Shown piece by piece: positions 46,074-54,122 of a stretch of 64,000 bases of DNA. This DNA is from an uncultured Oscillospiraceae bacterium (lineage in GTDB: Bacteria > Bacillota > Clostridia > Oscillospirales > Oscillospiraceae). The number at the start of each line of letters is the position of its first letter. Position 1 is the first letter of the stretch. The notes below the pieces were generated by a model. The model did not search any database. It had not been told where the DNA came from and saw only the letters and a program-made list of their open reading frames with translations. The position numbers and the translations under genes are program-made. The stretch covers positions 1-64,000 of the forward strand of contig CAJURY010000003.1 in the NCBI GenBank assembly GCA_910589155.1. Direction: 5' to 3'.

Positions 46074-47891
46074 CTACTCCACCGTCACGCTTTTTGCCAG
46101 ATTTCTGGGTTTATCCACATCGCAGCCGCGATATTTCGCAGTAAAATAGGAAAATAGCTGCAACGGCACCACCGCTAAAATCGGCGTAAACAAATCCTCC
46201 TCTTGGGGCAGCAAAAATTCCCGCTTGCACCCAGGGGCGGGAGGAACCGCCTCGGAGCGCACATGAATCATCTGCGCGTTTCTCGCTTTGACCTCCATAA
46301 TATTGCTCGCCATCTTATCCGCAATGGCGGCAATGGAAGAAAGGCAAATCACCGGCGTTTCTGACGTTACCAACGCCAGCGCCCCATGCTTCAATTCCCC
46401 CGCTTCATAGGCTTCGGCATGGATATAGGAAATCTCCTTCAGCTTATGAGAGCCTTCCAGCGCAATGGGATAGTCCCACAAGCGCCCAATGAAAAACATG
46501 TCCTCATAGGCATAAAATTCTTCCGCAATGGACTGAATTTCCCTTTCCCGGCGCAAAATCTCCTCCACTTTTTCTGGAATCCCCCGAAGCTTGGAAATAT
46601 ATGCCTGATATTGGGATTCCGAAATCGTTTTTGTCGATTCCGCAAGAAAAAGGCCAATGAGATACAGCGCAAGGATCTGACTGGTAAAGGCCTTGGTGGA
46701 AGCAACCGCGATTTCCGGCCCCGCCATGGTATGAATCACGTGCTCCAGCTCTCTGCTCAGGGTGCTGCCGATCACATTGGTCACGCCGATGAGCTTTGCG
46801 CCGCGAGCTTTCGCTTCGCGCATACTCGCCAGACTGTCTGCCGTTTCCCCGGATTGGCTTAAAATAATAATCAAATTGGACGCGTCTAAAATAGACCTTT
46901 TGTAGCGGTATTCCGAGCCAACCTCTACCTTCACAGGAATGCCCGTAATCTCCTCCAGAATGTACTCCCCTACCCGGCCGGCATAGGAGGCTGTGCCGCA
47001 GCCCACAATGGTAATTTGTTTGATTTCCTGAAGGGCTTTTCTTGTAAACTGAAAAGGAAGGGTAATTTTGTCGTCCTTGCAGTAAGCGTCCAGCATTTTG
47101 CGCAAGGCGTTGGGCTGCTCATAAATTTCCTTGCGCATATAATCTGCAAAGCCGCCCTTATCGGCCTGGGTCGCGTCCCAGTGCACCTGGTACACCTTTT
47201 TGTCCACGGTTTGCCCCTTGGCGTCGTACACAGTCACGCCTTGCGCCTGCACAGACGCAATTTCTCCATCCTCCAGAATATACATATTTTTGGTATATTC
47301 CAGCACGGCGGGAATGTCCGACGCGATAAAGTTTTCCCCATCCCCCAAGCCAATTACCAGAGGGCTGGATTTTCTGGCTACGAAAATTTCCTCCGGATGC
47401 TCCCGATCCAGCACAGCAATGGCGTATGAGCCTTGAATTTTGGCAAGCACCTGCACCAGCGTTTCCAAAAGGCTTTCGCAGTCGCACGCTTCCAGCATAT
47501 GCGCCAAAACCTCAGAGTCTGTCTCCGACCGAAAACGGTAGCCCTTGGCAAGCAGGGCGTCCTTCAGCGCCGCGTAATTTTCAATAATGCCATTATGTAC
47601 CAGAGCAAAGCGGCGGCTCCCATTCAAATGGGGATGAGAATTAACATCGCTCGGCGCGCCATGGGTTGCCCAGCGGGTGTGCCCGATTCCTACATGGCCA
47701 TCCAAGGCGGCGGCCTCTACAATGGCCTGCAGCTCACCCACCCGCCCTTTTTTCTTTTCACAGAAGATTTCTCCCGCGCTACACACGGCGATGCCCGCTG
47801 AATCGTACCCCCGGTACTCCAGCTTTTTCAGCCCCTGCAGCAATACGCCGTCGGCTCTTCGATGGCCGGCATAACCTACAATACCACACAT
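46074..47891 (-). CDS. glmS: Glutamine-fructose-6-phosphate aminotransferase (isomerizing)
   Basis: A 605-residue enzyme making glucosamine-6-phosphate for wall synthesis. Start ATG 47891 places the nucleophile Cys at position 2 (MCGIVGYAGHR), as required, and AGGAGG precedes it. The glutaminase domain has HTRWATHG and NGIIENY. The two SIS domains contain ILSQSGETADS and AVASTKAFTSQ. The C-terminus NLAKSVTVE is typical. Confidence 0.97.
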   Translation of the reverse strand: MCGIVGYAGHRRADGVLLQGLKKLEYRGYDSAGIAVCSAGEIFCEKKKGRVGELQAIVEAAALDGHVGIGHTRWATHGAPSDVNSHPHLNGSRRFALVHNGIIENYAALKDALLAKGYRFRSETDSEVLAHMLEACDCESLLETLVQVLAKIQGSYAIAVLDREHPEEIFVARKSSPLVIGLGDGENFIASDIPAVLEYTKNMYILEDGEIASVQAQGVTVYDAKGQTVDKKVYQVHWDATQADKGGFADYMRKEIYEQPNALRKMLDAYCKDDKITLPFQFTRKALQEIKQITIVGCGTASYAGRVGEYILEEITGIPVKVEVGSEYRYKRSILDASNLIIILSQSGETADSLASMREAKARGAKLIGVTNVIGSTLSRELEHVIHTMAGPEIAVASTKAFTSQILALYLIGLFLAESTKTISESQYQAYISKLRGIPEKVEEILRREREIQSIAEEFYAYEDMFFIGRLWDYPIALEGSHKLKEISYIHAEAYEAGELKHGALALVTSETPVICLSSIAAIADKMASNIMEVKARNAQMIHVRSEAVPPAPGCKREFLLPQEEDLFTPILAVVPLQLFSYFTAKYRGCDVDKPRNLAKSVTVE

Positions 47892-48006
47892 AACAATTCC
47901 TCCATACAATTAGCCTCGAACCACCGCCAGCCGGGTTCTTTCCCAACTCGGAGCAGCTTCTCATGTGAATACGGTTTTTTACTTTACTATCAAAAAGCTT
48001 TGCTAC

Positions 48007-48035
48007 AGTATACACCACAAAATATAATATGTCAA
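48007..48035 (-). promoter_or_regulatory. Promoter of glmS
   Basis: Minus strand TTGACA (48030-48035), 17 bases, TATACT (48007-48012). The leader is about 110 bases. I see no glmS-ribozyme core in it. Confidence 0.85.
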
Positions 48036-48124
48036 GGAAATTTTTTAGTATCGATACGAATGGTTTTGTAAGAAAGTTCCGCAATTTCTCGACGGTACAA
48101 TTGTTTTTATGCGAGAACAAAAGA

Positions 48125-48154
48125 AAAAGCGACTTGCATTGGCAAGTCGCTTTT
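48125..48154 (-). terminator. Terminator of tRNA-Val
   Basis: A 13-bp stem AAAAGCGACTTGC with its complement and a 4-base loop, followed by TCTTTTG on the minus strand. Confidence 0.85.
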
Positions 48155-48157
48155 GTA

Positions 48158-48233
48158 TGGTGGACGATAACGGACTCGAACCGCTGACCCTGCGCACGTC
48201 AAGCGCATGCTCTACCAGCTGAGCTAATCGTCC
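48158..48233 (-). tRNA. tRNA-Val (GAC)
   Basis: A 76-base tRNA with encoded CCA. The acceptor stem GGACGAT/ATCGTCC pairs, the D-arm AGCTCAGCTGGTAGAGCA is present, and the anticodon loop TTGACGT gives GAC (48198-48200 on the plus strand). The T-loop is GGTTCGAGTCC. Confidence 0.97.
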
Positions 48234-48246
48234 AGAAGCGAGTATT

Positions 48247-48275
48247 ATTATACTCCGCTTTAATTTATTTGTCAA
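48247..48275 (-). promoter_or_regulatory. Promoter of tRNA-Val
   Basis: Minus strand perfect TTGACA (48270-48275), 17 bases, perfect TATAAT (48247-48252). The -35 overlaps the last codons of the TPR gene. Confidence 0.9.
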
Positions 48276-49107
48276 GCATTTCTTTTAAAGATTCCGAGGA
48301 AGCGCCAAATTGCGCGATGCTTCGCTGCAATTCCCCACTGCTTCCCCCTGCCTCCAGAAACATCCGACTGTAGGCCTCCGCCTGGGCGCTATCGGATAGG
48401 ACGCTGGCTGCCGCCGCCACCAGCTTCATGGCATACAAATAGGTGTTGTCATAGGCCAGCGCACGCTTGCCCCATTCCAGCGCCTGCTCCGGCTGCCCCT
48501 GCTGCAAATACAGCTCCGCCAGATTGCTATAGGCGTAGGAATTGCTTTGATCGCAGGCTACAGCCTGTTCAAAGGCCAATTTCGCCTCCTGGGGCTGCGC
48601 CAATTTACGGTACACATTGCCCAAGTTGCTCCAGGCAATCGAATAGTCCGGCTCCCGCTCCAGCAAAGATTGATACCATTTTACCGCGTCTTGGTATTTT
48701 TCCTGCTTGGAGCAAGCTGCTCCGAGAAACAACTTGACCGCGCTATACTCTTCCTTGCTTCTGCAATCCGGCAGCAATTCCAAAAGCTGTGCCTCCGACT
48801 TGGAGTAAGCGCGTATTTGAAATTGGTGGATCGCCTCCAGCAGCACTGCCTGCTTTTTGGGGCGATCCCGAAAGGCGGCTCGAAGCTGACCTTCATACAG
48901 CTTCTTATACCCTGCCAGATCCTTTCGGCCGCTGCCCTTGCCCGAGGATATGCGCCCCAGAATAAAAGCAGCAATCACAGCAAGCAAAATCGCGCGAATG
49001 GTGGCGGGAACGTTTAAAGGATCTCCGGAAATCAGGTCAAACAGCATAAGTCCCAAGGTAACAGCCAAGGCAAAAATCAGGATCACCGCTATGCATACTT
49101 TCCGCAT
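48265..49107 (-). CDS. TPR-repeat membrane protein
   Basis: A 280-residue protein with two N-terminal membrane segments (about 5-25 and 36-50) and a helical domain holding at least three tetratricopeptide repeats (SIAWSNLGNVYRKLAQPQEA, SYAYSNLAELYLQQGQPEQA and neighbours). Such proteins scaffold complexes; the partner is unknown. It lies 14 bases after the DivIVA-like gene, so they are likely co-expressed. Confidence 0.8.
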   Translation of the reverse strand: MRKVCIAVILIFALAVTLGLMLFDLISGDPLNVPATIRAILLAVIAAFILGRISSGKGSGRKDLAGYKKLYEGQLRAAFRDRPKKQAVLLEAIHQFQIRAYSKSEAQLLELLPDCRSKEEYSAVKLFLGAACSKQEKYQDAVKWYQSLLEREPDYSIAWSNLGNVYRKLAQPQEAKLAFEQAVACDQSNSYAYSNLAELYLQQGQPEQALEWGKRALAYDNTYLYAMKLVAAAASVLSDSAQAEAYSRMFLEAGGSSGELQRSIAQFGASSESLKEMLDK

Positions 49108-49121
49108 CTGGCTACCTCCTT

Positions 49122-49838
49122 TTAATGCGGCTTTGTTCCCTCTGTCAAGCGCAAAGCCCGCAGACTGGCTCCCGCATCTTCTAAAAGCAGCTTGTGGTTT
49201 GCCGCAGCCTGATGCAAACGCTCAAAGTCCTGGGATAGCTGGGCAAGCACCTGCGCGGTGGCCTCATTGCCCTCCTCCAAGCGAACGGTGAGATCCGCAA
49301 GCAGACCGTTGATTCTGTCAAATGCCTGCGCGGCGCGTTCCTTCGACTGCCGCTCCGTCTGCTCCGCCCGGCGGTAGGCCGCCAATTCTTCCGATACAAA
49401 ATCCACAACCGGCTGGCTACGGCTGCTCAGTTCCCGCTCCAAGCGGAGATTTTCCGCAGTAAGCCGCTGAATCTGCTGTTCAGCCTGCTCCAGACGGCTT
49501 TGCAGTTCCTTGGCCTGCTGGGCGTTATCCTGCTCCAGCACTTGCAGCAATTCGTCGTTTTCCGCAAGGGACTTGGAAAGCGCCTGCTGCTTTTCGGCAG
49601 CTTCCTCCAACGCACGGGTAAGCCGCTGATTTTCTGCTGTCAGGCGAGACTGCTCTATTGCGGTTGGCTCCTTGTCCGCCTGAAGCGCAGCAATTTCCTC
49701 TTGCAGCTTCTGGTTTTCATCTTGCAACTGATGCAAAGCTGTCTCCTGCTGCACTGCCGCAGATTCTATGTACTGCACGACGTCCTCCCGATTAAAACCA
49801 CGAAAAGCGCCGCGAAAATTCTGTTTGGACTGCGTCAT
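49122..49838 (-). CDS. DivIVA-like coiled-coil protein
   Basis: A 238-residue protein. The N-terminus (NFRGAFRGFNREDVVQYIESAA) resembles the membrane-binding head of DivIVA/GpsB proteins. From about residue 30 to 150 it is a long Gln/Glu-rich coiled coil (QLQDENQKLQEEIAALQ and similar). It probably marks curved membrane or the division site; this role is inferred from family resemblance. Start 49838 was chosen after GGAGGGAG. Confidence 0.78.
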   Translation of the reverse strand: MTQSKQNFRGAFRGFNREDVVQYIESAAVQQETALHQLQDENQKLQEEIAALQADKEPTAIEQSRLTAENQRLTRALEEAAEKQQALSKSLAENDELLQVLEQDNAQQAKELQSRLEQAEQQIQRLTAENLRLERELSSRSQPVVDFVSEELAAYRRAEQTERQSKERAAQAFDRINGLLADLTVRLEEGNEATAQVLAQLSQDFERLHQAAANHKLLLEDAGASLRALRLTEGTKPH

Positions 49839-49877
49839 AGCCGCTCCCTCCATTCTGATTGCTTTAACAATGATTTT

Positions 49878-49906
49878 ATTATAGCACAGGGCTCCCGGGA
49901 AAACAA
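49878..49906 (-). promoter_or_regulatory. Promoter of the DivIVA-like/TPR unit
   Basis: Minus strand TTGTTT (49901-49906), 17 bases, perfect TATAAT (49878-49883). Confidence 0.75.
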
Positions 49907-49970
49907 CCGGATCTCGCAGTAATTTTGCCAAAAAGCTTTGTTCGAGGCGAAAAAACATAGAAAGTTGGGC

Positions 49971-49999
49971 TTTACAAACGGAAGAGGATCTGCTATAAT
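49971..49999 (+). promoter_or_regulatory. Promoter of tRNA-Arg
   Basis: TTTACA (49971-49976), 17 bases, perfect TATAAT (49994-49999). Confidence 0.85.
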
Positions 50000-50016
50000 A
50001 ATGACGCGTTTGAAAC

Positions 50017-50092
50017 GCGCCAGTGGCTCAATGGATAGAGCATCGGATTCCGGTTCCGAGGGTTGGGGGTTCGAGTCCCTTCTGGCGTACCA
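50017..50092 (+). tRNA. tRNA-Arg (CCG)
   Basis: A 76-base tRNA with encoded CCA. The acceptor stem GCGCCAG/CTGGCGT has a terminal G-T pair. The anticodon stem TCGGA/TCCGA surrounds TTCCGGT, giving anticodon CCG. The T-arm GGGTTCGAGTCCC fits. Confidence 0.96.
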
Positions 50093-50158
50093 AATAATGA
50101 CTTATCCGAACATTTAGCAATTATAACTTGCGGTGTATTTGGATTCGTCACAATGAGA

Positions 50159-50195
50159 AAAGGTCTTCGCTAATGCGGAGGCCTTTCTTTTTTAT
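50159..50195 (+). terminator. Terminator of tRNA-Arg
   Basis: A 12-bp stem with G-T pairs (50159-50170 with 50175-50186), loop TAAT and tail CTTTTTTATTTT. Confidence 0.85.
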
Positions 50196-50303
50196 TTTGA
50201 TTCCTATTCTTATCTGCAAGAAAGTGAATGATAGAGCATTGTAAATGAAGTATTATTCCACAAAAAGTGCAACATAGCTACGTGCTGCATAGCGATATTT
50301 ATC

Positions 50304-50324
50304 TTAGTTTTTCGTAAAAACTAA
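50304..50324. promoter_or_regulatory. Perfect palindrome, possible operator
   Basis: TTAGTTTTT, CGT, AAAAACTAA: a 9-base inverted repeat in an AT-rich gap (50200-50432), about 50 bases upstream of the promoter of the small HTH gene. No gene was seen in the gap. Confidence 0.35.
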
Positions 50325-50372
50325 CAAATTTGCGGATCATTGCAAAAATTAAAAAAAGGAACCTTTTGTTTC

Positions 50373-50401
50373 TTGATAGGATATTGCCTTATTCCTATGC
50401 T
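50373..50401 (+). promoter_or_regulatory. Promoter of the small HTH gene
   Basis: TTGATA (50373-50378), 17 bases, TATGCT (50396-50401). Confidence 0.65.
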
Positions 50402-50432
50402 AAAAACATCCTAAGACAGAAAGTGTGATGTT

Positions 50433-50717
50433 ATGATGTTTTTAGACAACTTTCCCAAAAACCTACGCAGGCATTACATAGAACTAGGCTTGCGCCAAGA
50501 TGAAGCAGCCGCCCGGTGCAAAATTACGCCCCAGTATTTCCGCCAAATTATGAAAGGAGAAAAAGTACCATCCCTAACAGTCTTCATCAATATTTGTATT
50601 GGCCTCGGCGTATCGCCCCATGAGATGCTGGGTTATCATCCCACAGAGTTTGAAGCGCTGTGCACTGTCCGCCGGCAGGAAATTATCTGGCGGCCGATTC
50701 AAAAGCCGAAAAAATAA
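50433..50717 (+). CDS. Small XRE-family HTH protein
   Basis: A 94-residue protein that is mostly one helix-turn-helix domain: LRQDEAAARCKITPQYFRQIMKGEKVPSLTVFI, about residues 20-52. A 30-residue basic tail contains RRQEIIW. It could be a repressor or an antitoxin; no toxin gene is beside it. The surrounding DNA is much more AT-rich than the rest of the window, which may indicate acquired DNA. Confidence 0.75.
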   Translation: MMFLDNFPKNLRRHYIELGLRQDEAAARCKITPQYFRQIMKGEKVPSLTVFINICIGLGVSPHEMLGYHPTEFEALCTVRRQEIIWRPIQKPKK

Positions 50718-50746
50718 ACATTGATACAGGAGGCCACGCCTTTCCA

Positions 50747-51331
50747 TTATATTTTCTTGCGAAACAGGCCGTGGCGGTTGCAGTAAAGGTATAAAACGCC
50801 GTGTCCGCGGAGCTGCATCCGGGTTTCCGCGTTGCCTTCCGGGTAAAATTTCACAAGCTGAAACCCATCTGAAGTGACAAACGCCGCAAAGGAAAGAAAA
50901 TGGGTCTTTGTCATGGGATGGCCGCAGCTTAAAAAATCTTCGTCCTCAACCGGGGTAATTTGCAGCTTATGCGCGTCGTCCATTTCCTCCGCTTCCAGCG
51001 CCGGCAAAGCCACGCCGCAGCAGTGAATGGGAGCGACGCCTGTGCTGTAAATCACATTGCCGCAAATGGGGCAGACATAAAGCTTAGCCCGGAGGAGATT
51101 GCACGATACGTTGTGATTGACAATGTGCTCGCCGTTCATCAGCTCCATCACCGATACGCCCAGCGCCTGGGACAGCGGCTGCAAAAGGGTAATGTCCGGC
51201 AGTCCTCTGGCGGTTTCCCATTTGGAGACGGTCTTGCTGCTCACACCGATTTTCTCCCCCAGTTCCGCCTGGGTAAGCCCCCGCAGCTCCCGCAGGGACT
51301 TGATGGCGCCGCCCGTTATATAAGTGTTCAT
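50747..51331 (-). CDS. XRE-family regulator fused to a superoxide-reductase-like metal domain
   Basis: A 194-residue protein. The N-terminal HTH is at about 8-62 (LTQAELGEKIGVSSKTVSKWETARG). The C-terminal domain has a two-Cys ribbon (CPICGN), CCG, and a desulfoferrodoxin/superoxide-reductase-like segment (SCGHPMTKTHFLSFAAF and LYLYCNRHGLF) with His/Cys residues fit for iron. This suggests a redox- or metal-sensing repressor; the sensing role is inferred. Start 51331 follows AAAGGACG. It is divergent from the DUF3786 gene. Confidence 0.82.
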   Translation of the reverse strand: MNTYITGGAIKSLRELRGLTQAELGEKIGVSSKTVSKWETARGLPDITLLQPLSQALGVSVMELMNGEHIVNHNVSCNLLRAKLYVCPICGNVIYSTGVAPIHCCGVALPALEAEEMDDAHKLQITPVEDEDFLSCGHPMTKTHFLSFAAFVTSDGFQLVKFYPEGNAETRMQLRGHGVLYLYCNRHGLFRKKI

Positions 51332-51354
51332 GGTTTTCACGTCCTTTCGCCAAA

Positions 51355-51383
51355 AGCATACCATAGCTATTCGCCTTGCGCAA
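51355..51383 (-). promoter_or_regulatory. Promoter of the HTH/SOR-domain regulator
   Basis: Minus strand TTGCGC (51378-51383), 17 bases, TATGCT (51355-51360). It lies back to back with the plus-strand promoter at 51395. Confidence 0.45.
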
Positions 51384-51394
51384 CCTGCGCGCCG

Positions 51395-51423
51395 TAGACA
51401 AAAGAAAAAGTTCATGCTATGAT
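51395..51423 (+). promoter_or_regulatory. Promoter of the DUF3786 gene
   Basis: TAGACA (51395-51400), 17 bases, TATGAT (51418-51423). Confidence 0.65.
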
Positions 51424-51444
51424 GGAACAAAAGGAGGCGAAGCT

Positions 51445-51882
51445 ATGCCCAAAAATCAGATGTTTACAGAAATGAAAAAAGCGGCGGTTGCCCGTTTGAT
51501 GGAGCGAAACCCGCTGGAAATTGCGAGAACTGCCGATGTACAGTATGAAAACGGCACTTTTCGTTTAGAAAGCCTTGGAAAAACAGTCGCCGTCGGCTAC
51601 CCAAGCGGCGCGGTAGCGCCGTCCCTTGCCCCGTGGTGGGAACTGACGCTGCTGCATTATCTTGCGCAGGCGGACGGCGCGGAGATCGCTGCGGCGGCGG
51701 ATTACGCCGTTCGGCTTCCGTTTTTGCCTCGTTATCCGGTAACGCTGCAAATTTGGTTTGCGGATGAGGAATTTGCGGCTTCCGGACGGCTGCTTCTAGA
51801 CGAAAGCGCGGGGCATTATCTTGGTATGGAGGACGCGGTGACAGTAGGGGAACTGCTTTTAGAGCTGCTTTTTGCAAAATAA
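51445..51882 (+). CDS. DUF3786 family protein
   Basis: A 145-residue soluble protein. WELTLLHYLAQADG and the closing RLLLDESAGHYLGMEDAVTVG match the DUF3786 pattern, which in anaerobes is often near corrinoid or iron-sulfur genes. It is shorter than the usual DUF3786 protein of about 190-200 residues, with the middle section missing. Function unknown. AAAGGAGG precedes ATG 51445. Confidence 0.75.
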   Translation: MPKNQMFTEMKKAAVARLMERNPLEIARTADVQYENGTFRLESLGKTVAVGYPSGAVAPSLAPWWELTLLHYLAQADGAEIAAAADYAVRLPFLPRYPVTLQIWFADEEFAASGRLLLDESAGHYLGMEDAVTVGELLLELLFAK

Positions 51883-51929
51883 CGCACCTGTCGGATCGGT
51901 ATTCATATACTGGTCTTAGGAGGTGTGCT

Positions 51930-52733
51930 ATGGATTATTTTGTTTTATGGGCCTTAATCGCCACCCTCGGCACCTGGTTTGTGACGGCGCTGGGCGCGGC
52001 GACTGTGGTCTTTTTCCGTTCCCCCAACCAGAAGGCCATGAATTTGATGCTGGGCTTCGCGTCGGGGGTCATGATTGCCGCCAGCTTCTGGTCGCTGTTG
52101 CAGCCGGCCATTGAGCGGGCAGAGGCGGTATCTCAGGTCCCCGCCTGGTTTGTTGCGACGGCAGGCTTCTTATTTGGCGCGTTTTTCATGTGGCTGTCCG
52201 ACAAGGCTGTTACCTTTGCCCGGCGCAGAGCCAGCAATACTTCAGAAGTTTCCAGTGAACGCGTTAACCGCATTATTATGCTGGTGCTCTCCATCACCCT
52301 GCACAACATACCGGAAGGACTTGCGGTGGGCGTGGCCTTCGGCGCCCTGCAAAATGGAAGTCACTCCCCGGAAACCCTCATGGGTGCCATTACCATTGCC
52401 ATCGGCATTGGCTTGCAGAATTTCCCGGAAGGAGCGGCGGTATCTGTTCCACTGCGCCGAGAAGGGTTTTCCCGGCGGAAAAGCTTTCTGCTGGGGCAGG
52501 CTTCCGCATTGGTGGAGCCGATTGCCGGCGTTGTGGGGGCGTTGCTGGTGGTATATGTGGAAGCAATTCTGCCCTACGCCCTGGCCTTTGCCGCCGGCGC
52601 GATGATTCTGGTAGCCGTGCATGAGCTGATTCCCGAATGCCAACAAAATCAGAAGGCGCAGCCTTATTTTGCCACCATGGGCATTGTACTGGGCTTCGCG
52701 GTGATGATGCTTTTGGACGTCATGCTGGGGTAA
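51930..52733 (+). CDS. ZIP family metal transporter
   Basis: A 267-residue membrane transporter for Zn/Fe/Mn import. Helix 4 contains HNIPEGLAVGVAFGA and helix 5 QNFPEGAAVSVPLRREG; these give the binuclear metal site, with His replaced by Gln in the second motif. HELIPECQ lies in helix 6. About eight membrane segments. AGGAGG precedes the ATG. The Gln variant is common in ZupT-like bacterial ZIPs of Firmicutes. Confidence 0.93.
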   Translation: MDYFVLWALIATLGTWFVTALGAATVVFFRSPNQKAMNLMLGFASGVMIAASFWSLLQPAIERAEAVSQVPAWFVATAGFLFGAFFMWLSDKAVTFARRRASNTSEVSSERVNRIIMLVLSITLHNIPEGLAVGVAFGALQNGSHSPETLMGAITIAIGIGLQNFPEGAAVSVPLRREGFSRRKSFLLGQASALVEPIAGVVGALLVVYVEAILPYALAFAAGAMILVAVHELIPECQQNQKAQPYFATMGIVLGFAVMMLLDVMLG

Positions 52734-52745
52734 GAAGCAAAAAAT

Positions 52746-52783
52746 GGGCAAGGCGAACCGCAATGGTTTGCCTTGCCCTTTTT
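52746..52783 (+). terminator. Terminator of the ZIP gene
   Basis: A 14-bp stem GGGCAAGGCGAACC with its complement, loop GCAAT and TTTTT tail. Confidence 0.9.
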
Positions 52784-52799
52784 ATACTACCGTAACGCA

Positions 52800-53213
52800 C
52801 TAGGTTCTGTTTGGCTTCCTTTTGATGCGCAGCAATTTGCTAAAATCCTCAAACAAAGAGGCATCCGTCGGCTCAAACATCATCCATTTCCCATCGTGAT
52901 AGGTTTGCGCTTCCTCATAAATTCTTTGTACTTCCGCTGCGTAATTTTCTCTGTCTTGTTCAAACTTGAAGCGTTCTTCTTTTCCAAAGATAATCATAAA
53001 TCCGATACAGTTTTCTCTTGCGTATAACGCGCATAGCGTTTTGCCGCCTCGACGGTATTTGTATTCATAGGTCCACGCTTTGCCGCCTTTGCTCCACAAG
53101 CGTTCCATATCGTACTTTTCATCAATAAAAGCGCATAATTGCTTCCATATTTCATAGAGCGGTTTTCCAAGCAAGGTTGTCATTTGCTTGGCGTCAGGGA
53201 TGCAAGTCAGCAT
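52800..53213 (-). CDS. DUF3788 family protein
   Basis: A 137-residue soluble protein. WSKGGKAWTYEYKYRRGGKTLCALYARENCIGFMIIFG and the late DGKWMMFEPTDASLFEDFSKLLRIKRKP fit DUF3788 in order and length. Function unknown. A single gene. Confidence 0.8.
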   Translation of the reverse strand: MLTCIPDAKQMTTLLGKPLYEIWKQLCAFIDEKYDMERLWSKGGKAWTYEYKYRRGGKTLCALYARENCIGFMIIFGKEERFKFEQDRENYAAEVQRIYEEAQTYHDGKWMMFEPTDASLFEDFSKLLRIKRKPNRT

Positions 53214-53299
53214 TATAGCCTCCTTTGTCAGTTCCCGCCGAAAAGCAGTTTCTTAGCGGCGGAGGTTCGCTTCCACACGGGCATGGAGCGGTCGGTTTT

Positions 53300-53719
53300 T
53301 TATACTTTTTGCGCGCTGTCAACGCTTTTGCCGAACACCACAAACCGCTGGAAGGGAAATTCCGTGGCGAAATTCAAGAGCATATTGAGAATGGTCACAA
53401 GATAGCTGTTCCACAAAAGGGTATCCGACAGGTAGTTGCCCAAGATGGTAGACAGTGGGGTAAACACTGCGTAATAGCCCAAAATCTTCAAAAGGGCAAC
53501 GGGCACGTTGTTCACAGAGCGGAAGGTGAGCTTCCGGTTTAGGAAGAAATTCCACACCACGGAAAGGGTCAGGGCAATGAGGTAGCTGGGCCAATACTTA
53601 TCCTTAAAAACAAATTCGTTCAGCAATGCGAAGCTGCCGATTTCCACAAGCCCCGCGCTGGAGGAGATGAGGGTGTACTTGAGAAAGCGCAGAAATTCCT
53701 TCAGTTTTATGTTTTTCAA
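53300..53719 (-). CDS. GtrA-like membrane protein
   Basis: A 139-residue protein with four membrane segments of the GtrA family, small flippase-like proteins for lipid-linked sugars. FLRFLKYTLISSSAGLVEIGSFALL, VVWNFFLNRKLTFRS and FATEFPFQRFVVF are the family landmarks. The start is probably TTG 53719 with AAAGGA 10-15 bases upstream; TTG 53737 is an alternative. No glycosyltransferase partner is adjacent. Confidence 0.85.
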   Translation of the reverse strand: MKNIKLKEFLRFLKYTLISSSAGLVEIGSFALLNEFVFKDKYWPSYLIALTLSVVWNFFLNRKLTFRSVNNVPVALLKILGYYAVFTPLSTILGNYLSDTLLWNSYLVTILNMLLNFATEFPFQRFVVFGKSVDSAQKV

Positions 53720-53831
53720 TCCATCGCGTCCTTTCAACTTTTTCTGTGGAAAGTATACAGCAAAAAGCCGCGCAGGTAAAGAGAAAAATTCTAAATATTT
53801 AATTAAATTTTTTTAAGTAGTTCAAAGCAAA

Positions 53832-53930
53832 GGTAATTTTGGTATCAACGCCAAACCCAAGCCGGAAAAAATCGCGGTTTTGCAGCCCCAGGAGGACGGT
53901 TACCGGATTTTGTCCAACGGCGCGGCCTGA
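53832..53930 (+). pseudogene. Possible 3' remnant of a gene
   Basis: About 33 codons read in frame to TGA 53928-53930 (GNFGINAKPKPEKIAVLQPQ and onward, ending LSNGAA) with protein-like composition but no start codon; a stop lies 5 codons before. It ends exactly where the duplicated segment of copy 1 begins. It looks like the tail of a gene lost when the region was rearranged. Family unknown. Confidence 0.35.
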
Positions 53931-54040
53931 AAGCGTTTAGAGTCTGCGGCGGGCAAGGGATATTCCCTTTTCCTGCCGCGATGTTTTATTTTGAATTGTG
54001 CAAAACAACGAAAAAAGTTTCGTAAGTAAAAAATTTTTTG

Positions 54041-54069
54041 TTGACATTTAATGGTTTTTCTGATACACT
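54041..54069 (+). promoter_or_regulatory. Promoter of secreted-protein cassette 1
   Basis: Perfect TTGACA (54041-54046), 17 bases, TACACT (54064-54069). The same boxes and spacing occur in cassette 2. Confidence 0.88.
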
Positions 54070-54080
54070 AAAAATACGAT

Positions 54081-54101
54081 GTATAGAAGAATTTTCTATA
54101 C
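54081..54101 (+). promoter_or_regulatory. 5'-terminal mRNA hairpin, cassette 1
   Basis: GTATAGAA (54081-54088) pairs with TTCTATAC (54094-54101) around GAATT, about 12 bases after the -10 box. In cassette 2 the equivalent hairpin keeps pairing through an A-T to G-C change. Confidence 0.6.
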
Positions 54102-54122
54102 AAAAAAGCGAAAGGAGCGTGA

